DNA from: Nitrospira sp.
Lineage (GTDB): Bacteria > Nitrospirota > Nitrospiria > Nitrospirales > Nitrospiraceae
Direction of reading: 5' to 3'
Assembly: GCA_030123605.1 (NCBI GenBank)
Contig: CP126123.1
Location: forward strand, 868,001 to 932,000
DNA length: 64,000 nucleotides
The translations under genes and the position numbers were made by a program. Positions 12,601-19,500 of this stretch are shown in pieces. The notes below the pieces were generated by a model. That model was not told where the DNA came from and did no database searches. It was given only the letters and a program-made list of their open reading frames with translations. The stretch's first letter is position 1. The number at the start of each line of letters is the position of its first letter.

Positions 12601-15600
12601 GAACCGGCCGGCCATCAACCGTCGCCAACGTCGTACGTAAGGCATCATGGCGGCTCGCGATTCGATTCAATGCCAGTTCAGCAGCCGAAAGATCGAATGT
12701 GCCTCTGAGATGAAGAGCGGCCGCAAGGTGATAGAAGGAACTGCCGGCTTCGAGTTGATCCAAGAACCAGAGCCGCTCTTGCGAAAACGACAACGGGGCC
12801 GGATCGAACGGTGAAGCGGCGGTCACGAGGAAAGAGTCGCACGCCGCCGGGTGATCGCGTAGGTCCGCGAGCAGCATCGCTAAACCGGCGATCGTCGGCG
12901 TCTCGAAAAAGTCGGCCGGAGCCACTTCCCGTTGGTAGAGGGTGCGTACTTGTGAGAGAAGCTGCACGGCGAGGAGCGATTCACCACCCAGTTCGAAGAA
13001 TGAATCGTGAACGCCGATGCCGTTAATCTTCAGAAGTTCTTCCCATGTACCGACCAGACGCTGCTCCATCTCATTGGAAGGAGCGCGATAAGGGGTCGCG
13101 AGCGGAGGGCGCCGGTGACCAGGAGAGATGGACCGCGCGTCTACGGCTTCTTGCTCGCTCTCTACGTCCTCATCGCGTTGCGGGGGCAAGCACGCCTCGC
13201 TTCTCACAGCCTCCACCCAGTACCGCTGTCGCTCGAATGGATAGGTGGGTAACGGAACGCGGTATCGTTCTTCGCGGGCATAGATGTGCGGCCAATCGAC
13301 GCATCCGCCCGCGAGCCACACTCTTCCGAGGGCTTCCCACACATGTGCCTGTCCCGGCTGCCGCTTGTGCGGATGTGAAAACGAAGAGATGACGGACATA
13401 GAAGTACCATCGGAACCGCTCATGGTCGAGAGCCGACGGCGGGCTAGGGTACTGAGCGTATCGCCGGGGCCGACCTCCAGGAGAACACGGTTCGCCTGCT
13501 TCACCAATCTGTCCAGGCCGGCAGAGAAACGGACTGTCCGTCGGAGGTGGCGCACCCAATAATTCGGCGTGGTTACCTCCGTCTTCGAGATCCAGTCGCC
13601 GCTCACGTTGGAGAGAAAGGGTATCGTGGGCTCACGGAACGTCACTTGCTCCAATGCTTTGTGGAAGGCCGGGAGAATCGGCTCCACCATGGCGGAATGG
13701 AACGCATGGGAGACATGAAGGCGTCGGGCGGCAATGCCTTGTGTATCGAGTCGGGCCGCCGCCGTTTCAATGGCCTCCGTGGGACCCGATAAGACGGACA
13801 GCCGCGAGCCATTGACGGCCGCCACACTGCAACTTCCGAGGAACGAGGCCAGGTCGGCTTCATCCAGGTTCACGGCGAGCATCGCTCCGGCAGGAAGGGT
13901 CTGCATCAACCGTCCACGTTCGGCGACCAATCGAATGGCTTGCTCGAGCGAAAAAACGCCGGCCAGGCAGGCGGCGACATACTCGCCGATGCTGTGACCG
14001 ATCATGGCGTCCGGTCTGACACCCCACGCCATCCAGAGTTTGGCCAAGGCATACTCCACGATGAAGAGAGCCGGCTGGGTCAGGGCGGTTTGATTGAGCC
14101 GGACCGACATCATCTCTTTGTCATGATCAGCCGGATACAGAATCTCCCGCAGATCACAACCCAGATGCGACGCAGCGAGGTCCGCACACCGGTCGATTTC
14201 TTCTCTGAAGAGAGGCTCTTCACGGTAAAGCTCGCCCGCCATGTCGACATGCTGAGCGCCTTGTCCCGGAAAGAGAAAAGCGACGGGCCGATCGGCCTGA
14301 ACCGGTCCCGACTCCAGAAAGCGGTGAGGATCTCGTTCATTCAGAACGCGGCAGGCATCGTGATGATCATGGCAGAGCACCACCCGGCGATAAGGAAAAT
14401 GCCGACGGCCGACTTGCAGGGTATACGCAATATCGGCAAACGAAGCCGATGAACCTTCCGCGAAAAACTCCATGAGCCGAGTAGTGGAGAGGTCCAGTGC
14501 GGACGGGGATTTGGCCGATATCGGCAACACATGCCAGATCCGCGAAGAAGACTCGATCTGGTGGGGAGCTGCCTCTTCCAGCACGACATGTGCATTGGTG
14601 CCGCCCAACCCAAACGAGCTGACGCCGGCCCGGCGCGGCATCCCGTTTCTCCCCCAATCGCGGAGAGCGGTGTTCACGAAGAACGGTGTGGCGGAAAAAT
14701 CAATTTCGGGGTTCGGATCGGTGAAATGGAGACTCGGCGGGATCTGTTTGTGGACCAAGGCCAGGACAGTTTTGATCAAACCCGCGATACCGGCCGCAGC
14801 GTCAAGGTGACCGATATTGGTCTTCACCGAACCGATCGCACAGAATCCTCTGTGATCCGTCTGCGTTTGGAACGCCTGGGTCAGTGCAGCCAGCTCGATC
14901 GGATCTCCCATGGGCGTACCGGTTCCATGTGCTTCGATGTATCCGATCGTCCTCGGATCGACCCCGGCTGCGACTTGCGCGGCCCTGATGACGTTCGCTT
15001 GCCCTTCGATACGCGGGGCCGTGTAGCCGACCTTGCGGGCACCGTCATTGTTGATGGCTGATCCCCTGATGACGGCCAAGATATGATCGCGATCGGCCTG
15101 TGCTTCCTGAAGCCGCTTGAGAAGCACGAGACCCACTCCGCTGCCGCCGACCGTTCCCTGTGCGCCGGCATCGAACGCTCGGCAATGGCCGTCCGGAGAA
15201 GCGATGCCGCCCTTTTGGTACAGGTAGCCGACGTGTTGCGGAACCGTGATGGACACACCGCCCGCCAACGCCATGTCGCATTCGCCGGCAAGTAGGCCTT
15301 GGCAAGCCAGATGCACCGCTACCAACGAGGTGGAACAGGCCGTTTGGATCGCAAGGCTCGGCCCTTCCAAGTTCAGTTTGTACGAGGCGCGTGTGCAGAG
15401 TGAATCCTTCTCCACGCCGAGCAAGGCAGCCATATCCGCCGCGGATTGAAGCAGAACGCCTCGGGGAAAGAGATTGAACAGGTAGCCGCTCGAGCTCGAT
15501 CCGGCATAGACGCCGATCGGACCGGGAAATCGATCAGGATCATAGCCGGCGGATTCCAACGTTTCCCACGCGCATTCCAAGAAGAGACGGTGTTGAGGAT

Positions 15601-15898
15601 CCATGACCTCGGCCTCTCGGGGGGTGACGCCGAAGAAGCCCGCATCAAACAAGTCGATGCCGTCCATGATGCCGCGCATGCGCACATAGTGCGGATTCCG
15701 GCGCAGCGATTCCGGCACCCCTGCCTCTGTGAGGTCCTGTTCGCTCAACAACGAAAGAGATTCCACTCCGTCACGCACATTCCGCCAATAGGCAGCCAGG
15801 TCAGGGGCGCCGGGAAACCGCCCTGCCATACCGATGACCGCGATGTCCAAACCATCGCGCAGGATTTCCGACTCAACTGATGACGACGATCGACTCAT
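3683..15898 (-). CDS. Hybrid PKS-NRPS, KS-AT-ACP-C-A(Gly-like)-T-E-C-A(Dab-like)-T-E
   Basis: A 4,071-residue three-module enzyme. KS spans about 17-440 with TACSTS, Cys188. AT has GHSIGEY, Ser636, and a HAFH motif near 730 that fits malonyl-CoA. ACP is LGGES, Ser974. No KR, DH or ER is present, so a beta-keto unit is expected. The second module has C (HHIISDG, His1166), A (YTSGSTGRPKG near 1643), T (Ser2028) and an E domain with HHLVTDG and EGHGRED. The third has C (HHHVLLDG near 2684), A, T (Ser near 3552) and E. The codes I read are DILQLGVVWK, close to Gly codes, and DIWELTADDK, a pattern I associate with 2,4-diaminobutyrate. The C-terminal tail (TPADFP...ILEDIQ) resembles a COM donor matching the next protein. 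The start is coupled to the upstream stop by an ATGA overlap. Confidence 0.95.
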   Translation of the reverse strand: MSRSSSSVESEILRDGLDIAVIGMAGRFPGAPDLAAYWRNVRDGVESLSLLSEQDLTEAGVPESLRRNPHYVRMRGIMDGIDLFDAGFFGVTPREAEVMDPQHRLFLECAWETLESAGYDPDRFPGPIGVYAGSSSSGYLFNLFPRGVLLQSAADMAALLGVEKDSLCTRASYKLNLEGPSLAIQTACSTSLVAVHLACQGLLAGECDMALAGGVSITVPQHVGYLYQKGGIASPDGHCRAFDAGAQGTVGGSGVGLVLLKRLQEAQADRDHILAVIRGSAINNDGARKVGYTAPRIEGQANVIRAAQVAAGVDPRTIGYIEAHGTGTPMGDPIELAALTQAFQTQTDHRGFCAIGSVKTNIGHLDAAAGIAGLIKTVLALVHKQIPPSLHFTDPNPEIDFSATPFFVNTALRDWGRNGMPRRAGVSSFGLGGTNAHVVLEEAAPHQIESSSRIWHVLPISAKSPSALDLSTTRLMEFFAEGSSASFADIAYTLQVGRRHFPYRRVVLCHDHHDACRVLNERDPHRFLESGPVQADRPVAFLFPGQGAQHVDMAGELYREEPLFREEIDRCADLAASHLGCDLREILYPADHDKEMMSVRLNQTALTQPALFIVEYALAKLWMAWGVRPDAMIGHSIGEYVAACLAGVFSLEQAIRLVAERGRLMQTLPAGAMLAVNLDEADLASFLGSCSVAAVNGSRLSVLSGPTEAIETAAARLDTQGIAARRLHVSHAFHSAMVEPILPAFHKALEQVTFREPTIPFLSNVSGDWISKTEVTTPNYWVRHLRRTVRFSAGLDRLVKQANRVLLEVGPGDTLSTLARRRLSTMSGSDGTSMSVISSFSHPHKRQPGQAHVWEALGRVWLAGGCVDWPHIYAREERYRVPLPTYPFERQRYWVEAVRSEACLPPQRDEDVESEQEAVDARSISPGHRRPPLATPYRAPSNEMEQRLVGTWEELLKINGIGVHDSFFELGGESLLAVQLLSQVRTLYQREVAPADFFETPTIAGLAMLLADLRDHPAACDSFLVTAASPFDPAPLSFSQERLWFLDQLEAGSSFYHLAAALHLRGTFDLSAAELALNRIASRHDALRTTLATVDGRPVQRITPEKRISIAVLDLEVRSEEKRDVAIGRLAAEDARLPFTLDEGPLWRVSVVNVAPQEQVLLLTMHHIISDGWSLGVLVREFSVLYQEYTGGRPSTLPDLPIQYADYACWQRQRYVGSRLDDSLAYWKNRLGTDVPTLALPTDRPRPPSQSYRGALFSFVLPHTLVESLISFSRRQNVTLFTTMLAAFQVLLSRHSGQEAFAVGTPVANRTHREVEPLIGCFVNTLVLRTDLSGDPSFREAVGRARETVLGAQAHQDCPFEQVVDALQPVRDLSYSPLFQVMFSLDQDHLRAVDVPGIEATRLKVDLQHSRFDLTLDLTERDGELTGELEYSTDLFDAETITRMARHYRLVLEQVIAAPETRLSDVQLLTEPERRSAVVDWNATAAAYPHDQCVHQVVDQQAGRTPEAVAVRGAEQSLTYGELEVRAERVADALVAAGVGPNARVGLCVERSIAMVVGLLGILKAGGAYVPLDPRYPSERLALMTEDARVAGVVTQRALTDRLPACAAPVLYLNQDGTLPGAPPPGRRRGASHSAQTAYVIYTSGSTGRPKGVMISHRSVMNFLCAMQALLRPSPRDRVVAVTSLSFDIAVLEVFLPLMVGAECVLAETDTAADGTKLGHLVNQADATILQATPATWRMLLDAGWQGLPGLTQLCGGETLAPDLAARLSRTGAALWNVYGPTETTVWSAAHRVDHPAGPILIGRPLANTDIYLLDRRLQLVPIGVVGELYIGGDGLATGYWERPDLTAERFVPHPFREDGTRLYRTGDVGRRRTDGTIECLGRVDHQVKLRGYRIEPGEIETRLVEHPHIAQAVVVAREEQAGHKRLVGYLVATEPVASAEIREFLRRRLPEYMVPATYVFLDKLPLTPNGKVDRKALPVPEEGGSEARPYAAPRTELEATLAAIWREVLGVERVGIHDNFFELGGDSILSIQVVSRVRQQGIALTPRQLFQQQTIGELAPVVTRADIPPADDAADVEGIPLTPIQHWFFELHAPNPHHWNQSLLLELKWPLDLSIVTEVMEHVVAHHDALRLRFDRHERGWTQRYAAQDNQQVMHLIDLSSIPPESRRVHLDEEIDRWERSLDIAVGPQLRVVYFAMGGATPDRMLFVMHHLVTDGISWRIVMEDFHLAYGQLAAGLSVSLPTKSTSYARWATRLAEHVTSETLEREAAYWLDPAYRRALPIPVDHPTGDKRELVSETLHVWMDEASTHALLQDVPAVYRTHINDVLLTALVRTLGGWSGHEEVLLDLEGHGREDLFSDVDLSRTVGWFAGVTPILLSWSPDAPLADCLKSVKEQLRRLPHGGIGYGILRYLEPSTSTMETLRSYPASQVRFNYLGQMDHVLPADSPFVPSIDAAGVDRDPEAMLPYELDINSDILGERLHMSWTYSRSRYDNETVQQLSRTYLEILNELIQHCLQSKTGGRTPSDFPLSGLDQSGIDRFLETRRGIDDVYPLTALQQGFLVHTIHENSGVYIEQLSCTLTGDLNVPLFQEALQGIVDRHPILRTSFVWEGLREPLQIVHARATLPIEVEDWRGLSSKMQQARLGLYLRTARTNGIDLSTAPLLRVALIRIAEQAYFFVWNHHHVLLDGWCVSLLLKEVFLRYRGLRHGKRESLTPAPPYRNHIAWLRRQDFSSAERYWRAALAGFTASTVVAVQEHASPSHDESSLEFEQQSLRLPEDETQLVSAFCQRHKITFNTLIQGVWALLLRHYSGEDDVLFGVTVSGRPPDLPGVQMMIGLFLNTLPLRVRINSESSIVTWLQALLNQNLEMREFEYASLYQIQGWSDVPRGQPLFESLLVFENYPMGQGLSDAQDGVTVEDMVVEGHTHYPLTLDVIPGPATTINFIFDRTRIKAELVSLMLKHFRQVLEQIVAGPGRRLGEVTVLSAAEVREQTRTWNETGAAYPAEQSVAELFEAQVARTPAAVAVQGGAEALTYAELDARAAQVAGGLVAAGVGPDTVVAVLAARGVEWVTLLLGILKAGGGYLPLDPTHPPARWGQLLTQGHVRQVLTTEAERHRLEPLVAERPDLRVATRASLPAGRYPRLPRRTHPQQVGYVLFTSGSTGQPKGAVVSQQGMVNNVWGKLPVLGLTSRDVVAQTAGVGFDISVWQGLSALLCGGRVEILSDDVVQEPVRLLAEFARTGVTVAELVPSLLREVVAVEPAPALPALRWLLPTGEAVTPELCRAWLTRYPTVPLLNAYGPAECADDVAYYPLTRAPGAEETVVPIGRPAANLELYVLNADLAPVPVGVTGELWIGGVGVGRGYLGEPGRTAAAFGPHPFSEQPGQRLYRTGDLGRYRADGTLEFLGRRDQQVKVRGVRIELGEIEARLREHPAIGQAVVVARAEPAGSKRLVGYLVTTAPVAVAAVREFLGRRLPEYMVPAVYVVLDKLPLTPNGKVDRKALPAPEAGGGEARLYVAPRTEFETTLAAIWRQVLRVERVGIHDNFFELGGDSILSIQVIAQARERGIRVTPRQLFQHQTVAALAAVSTGKPAEAEREGPVQGAVPLTPIQQDFFAQGVANPHYYNQAVLLAVQPAVDLRRLEHAVQAVLAHHDAFRLRFTPTADGWRQAYAAEAAAVTVEYVDLAAVPVAEQAQALEAAATDRQARLDLTTGPVVRAVLFTRGPAQTARLLLVIHHLVVDGISWRILLEDLMTAYQALTTQAPVRLPTSSSFQAWATQLHAYSHSAALQAEAASWLAIEPAAAWAIPVEDPQGAATEADAEIVTVSVDAETTRQLVQAVPAAARTQLHEVLLAALVQVLSEWSGSAVVAFDLEGHGREDVFPELDVSRTVGWFTTVYPVVVRVAPGATPGAVLAAVKARVRRLPHKGLGYGLLRYGGGDPEVRRHLAAQPPAPVSFNYLGQLDQTFPPEAPVRPAPESVGPNQAAGSRLPYEWDINAHILDGRLHVLWGYSGRRYRRATMAALGERYEQALRTLIRECLAGEAAGYTPADFPDVELSPEALNHILEDIQ
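5160..5560 (-). repeat. Duplicated A-T segment, copy 1 (third module)
   Basis: The end of the Dab-like adenylation domain and the start of its T domain are nearly the same as the equivalent part of the Gly-like module at 9745-10140. Shared long DNA blocks include CAACTGCCGCGGCGTCA, CAGATCGCCGCCAGCGTGG and CCACTTTGCCGTTCGGCGTG. The similarity exceeds what protein constraint requires and suggests recent duplication or gene conversion. Confidence 0.7.
5362..5371. repeat. C10 homopolymer (G10 in the coding strand)
   Basis: Ten consecutive C on the plus strand encode the Gly run in the linker between the Dab-like A domain and its T domain. Runs of this length are prone to slippage; a change of one base would remove the T and E domains of the third module from the protein. 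Confidence 0.85.
9745..10140 (-). repeat. Duplicated A-T segment, copy 2 (second module)
   Basis: Partner of the segment at 5160-5560, with the same DNA blocks and nearly the same protein from LPEYMVPA through GKVDRKALP to VGIHDNFFELGGDS. Differences cluster just outside, in the T-domain helices. Confidence 0.7.
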
Positions 15899-16548
15899 TT
15901 CGTTCTCATGACGGCCTGCTGGGCACGTCGTTGCTGCATCCGACGCGCCCCGGCTTCCTGCTTGTCTTTGATTTGCTTCGTTGTCTGAGCATCAGTGACG
16001 GGCGCCGGCGCCGCGGCGACATAGGCAGCCAATGCTTCGACGGTCGGATAGCGAAAGAGATCCACCATCGAGACCTCGCGGGATGCGATGGCACGTACCT
16101 TGGTCAATACTTTCGGCAACAGCAGGGAATGTCCGCCCAACTCAAAAAAATTGTCGTGCAACCCGGCGGCAGGAAGCCCGAGAAGTTCACCCCAAATATC
16201 GGCGATGGCCCGTTCGCATTCATTGCGCGGCACCACCTGTGTGACACCCGTCGATGCCGTTCTGGCCTTAGCCAGCAAGGCTTGTCGATCGATCTTTCCG
16301 CGAGAGGTTACGGGAAAGGCTTCGATGAAGACCCAGGTGCTCGGCACCATATAATCAGGCATCCGCACGTTCAGAAAGGCTCGCAGATCCTGGGCGGTGA
16401 ACGAACCTCCCATGATGCGGGGCACGATATAACCGACTAGATGCGCATCACCACCCGTGCGTTTGCGCTGCATGTTTTCCAGACGCAGACGCAGCAACCG
16501 TCGCTGCGGTTCACTTAGACGTTGGATGCGCGCAGTCAGATCCGTCAT
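15895..16548 (-). CDS. Stand-alone adenylation C-terminal subdomain plus thiolation domain
   Basis: A 217-residue protein holding the part of an adenylation domain that the upstream synthetase lacks. After a short helical linker (LSEPQRRLLRLRLEN) it has HLVGYIVP, the A9-like motif MPDYMVP and the A10 motif RGKIDRQAL with the catalytic lysine. A thiolation domain follows, FFELGGHS with Ser141, and then an Ala/Pro-rich tail. It starts one base after the stop of the FAAL-NRPS gene (TGACATG on the minus strand) and its own stop overlaps the next start as ATGA. I infer that the two polypeptides assemble into one working A-T unit, or that a frameshift broke a formerly single gene. The two frames differ, so a sequencing or real frameshift is possible, but the clean stop/start junction favours a genuine split. 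Confidence 0.9.
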   Translation of the reverse strand: MTDLTARIQRLSEPQRRLLRLRLENMQRKRTGGDAHLVGYIVPRIMGGSFTAQDLRAFLNVRMPDYMVPSTWVFIEAFPVTSRGKIDRQALLAKARTASTGVTQVVPRNECERAIADIWGELLGLPAAGLHDNFFELGGHSLLLPKVLTKVRAIASREVSMVDLFRYPTVEALAAYVAAAPAPVTDAQTTKQIKDKQEAGARRMQQRRAQQAVMRTK

Positions 16549-16549
16549 G

Positions 16550-19500
16550 TCACTTCACCGCCTTAACGACGGCCATAGAGTCGGCCCACCAATAATGGCA
16601 ATCATCGGGAGGGAGGAGCGAGCGGACGAGGCTCAGCGTGAAAGACCCAAAATGCCGAAACAGCAGTCGTTGATGTCGCCGGCTGAACGAATCGATCTCG
16701 TTGGTGTAATAGGTGAAGCACCCGCCGGGACGCAGCAATCCGGCCGCCGCCGGAATGAACGCCTCGGCGAAGGTGATGCCGTTGATGACGGCCTCTTCAA
16801 ACTCCGCCTCACTGGCCGGATAGGTGTCGAAGAACACGCCGTCGAAGGGTCCCACGTGGTCGACGACCTCTTGCCATGTCCCTTCCACAAGACGGATGTC
16901 GCGATCCGAATACTGTCTGCGCCAATCGGTAAAGGCACGCATGACGTCGCGATTGCATTCGATGATCGTGTGCGAACGCGGGCCTCGTTCTTGAATATAA
17001 GACGCCGAAATTCCCATGCCGAATCCGACTTCCAGGATGTCGCCCCGGGATTCCGTGACGATATCGGCCATGGCTTTCATCAACGGCGTTTCCCAGTCCT
17101 GCATGACCTGCTGCCCTTCGATGATGAGCTCCGATGGCCTGTAGTCCGCTCGGCTTCCGGCCCAGCCCCGTTCGATACCGGCGCGGTCAGACCCGGAAAC
17201 AAAGCGCTTGGCATGATCATCGAGCGCCAAGAGATCGTCGGAAAACTCATCCAGAGCGCGCCGTAGAAGCCAATTCCGTTGATTGGAGCGCGGCGGCGAC
17301 AGAAATTCTTCTTTATTGATCTTGAGGTACACGTCGAATTCTGACTTCCGTTGGATCACGGTCTTCCTCCGTTCATCGGGGGTTGACTCCACTTCGTATA
17401 ACCACTGTGCTTCGACCGCCGGAACGGATTCGATCTCCCTGAGCAACCGCTCTTGAGCACTCGCGCCGATCCCATCGAAAATCGTCGTCCAATCACCGGA
17501 TGTATTGGTTTCCAGAAAGACCCTGGCTTCCTTCACTTCCGGATGTTGGCGCACATGGTGTTCAATTTCCGCCAACTCGACGCGAAACCCTCGAATCTTG
17601 ATTTGCTCGTCACGCCGTCCCAAGAATTCCAGGTTGCCGTCCGATCGCCGCCGCGCCCGATCCCCGGTGCGATAGAGTCGTTGGCCGATGCGCCGGCTGA
17701 ACGGATGCGGGAGAAATTTTTCGGCCGTCAGCGACGGAAGGCGATGATATCCGCGCGCGACTCCATCCCCACCGATATACAGATCACCAGGCAGGCCGAC
17801 CGGAACCGGTTGGAGATTGAAATCGAGAACGTACAACTCGACATTGGACAGGGGACGGCCGATCGGGACCGTGGTCATCGCGAGCCAATCCGTCTTCGCA
17901 TCCGGGACGTACAGACTGGCCGTGACCGTCGCTTCGGTCGGTCCATACGCATTGCACCAGCCCACCTGATCGCCCGCTACGCGTCGCCAGCGCCGCACAT
18001 CGTCCGGCGATGCCTTGTCGCTTCCGACGACGACGAGACGGAGCGGCGACGGCATCACAGCGCGACGGTGCTCGAGGTCCTCGACCCATCCTGCCCAATA
18101 GGGCGTCGGAAGGTTGAGCACCGTGATGCTCCGTTCCTCGATGAAGGCGTGAAAGTCGGCATAGGCCGGCATCGCCTCAGAGGGCCGCAATACCACGGTT
18201 GCACCGGCTAACCATGTCGGAACACATTCTTCGACGGCCACATCGAAACTGATGGAGGCGAACTGCAGCACGCGATCGTGCGGTCCCAGTCCATACATCT
18301 GAGTCATGGCCGTCCCATGGTTCACGAGGGAGCGATGGGTCACGCTGGTCCCTTTGGGCCGGCCGGTGGTACCGGAGGTATACAGCAGATAGGCAACATT
18401 GTCGGGGTTCGCCAGGTTGAGGAGATTTTCGCTTGAATGTTCCGCCGCTATTGGCCAGTGATCATCCAATACAAAGATCGGTGCCACATCGCCTGGGACG
18501 GACGCCTGGACGCACCCCTGTGTCAATACGAGCTTCGGCTGCGCATCGTGAAGGATCGCAGCCTTGCGTTCCTCCGGATAGCCGGGATCGATCGGCACAT
18601 ACGTCGCTCCGGCTTTGAGACTTCCGAGCAGGCCGATCACCATTTCAAGAGACCGATGAACGCACAGCCCGACCGTCACCTCTGGCCCGATGCCCTGTGC
18701 GCGTAAGTACCGGGCACATTGATTCGCACGGGCATTGAGCGAGGCATAAGTATAGGTGCGGCCATCACAGACCAGCGCGGGGGCATTCGGAGTCTGCGCC
18801 GCCCGAGCTTCGAACAACTCGTGCAGGCAGGACGTATGGGGATAGTCCTTCTGCGTGGCGTTGCATTCGACCAGTACAAACTGCCGTTCCTCCGCCGACA
18901 GTATGCACAACTCGCTCAGCGGCACGTCGGGAAAGGCGATGATCCGATCCAGCAATTTCTGAAAGTGTCCCGCCATGCGCGCAATGGTTGATTCGATGAA
19001 TAAGTCGGTGCTGTATTCGAATACGGCGCCGATCGTGCCGTTTGCCCGTTGCGCCATTTCCAGCGTGAGATCGAACACCGAGGTTTCAGTGCTCATAGCC
19101 AGCCTGGACGCCTCAAGGCCTCCCAACCGACGGATGTCCGACGGCTTGTCTTCCAGCACGAACATCACTTGAAACAACGGTGTATGGCTGAGCTCTCTGG
19201 CCAACCCCAATTCGTCGACCAGACGCTCGAACGGAACGGATTGGTTGGCTTGCGCCCCCAACACGGTCGTCCGGACCTGCGCCAGGAAGGTAGAAAAAGC
19301 AGGGTTCCCGGACAGATCGGCACGTAAGGCCACCGTGTTGACAAAGCAGCCGATCAGACCCTCGCATTCTCTGGAACGGTTGGCGATCGGTGTACCGACA
19401 CAGAAGTCCGCCTGGTCGCTATAACGGAACAACAGCACATTGAACGCCGACAAGAGTGTCATGAACAATGTCGTTCGGTAGCGTGCACCCAGCGCTTGCA

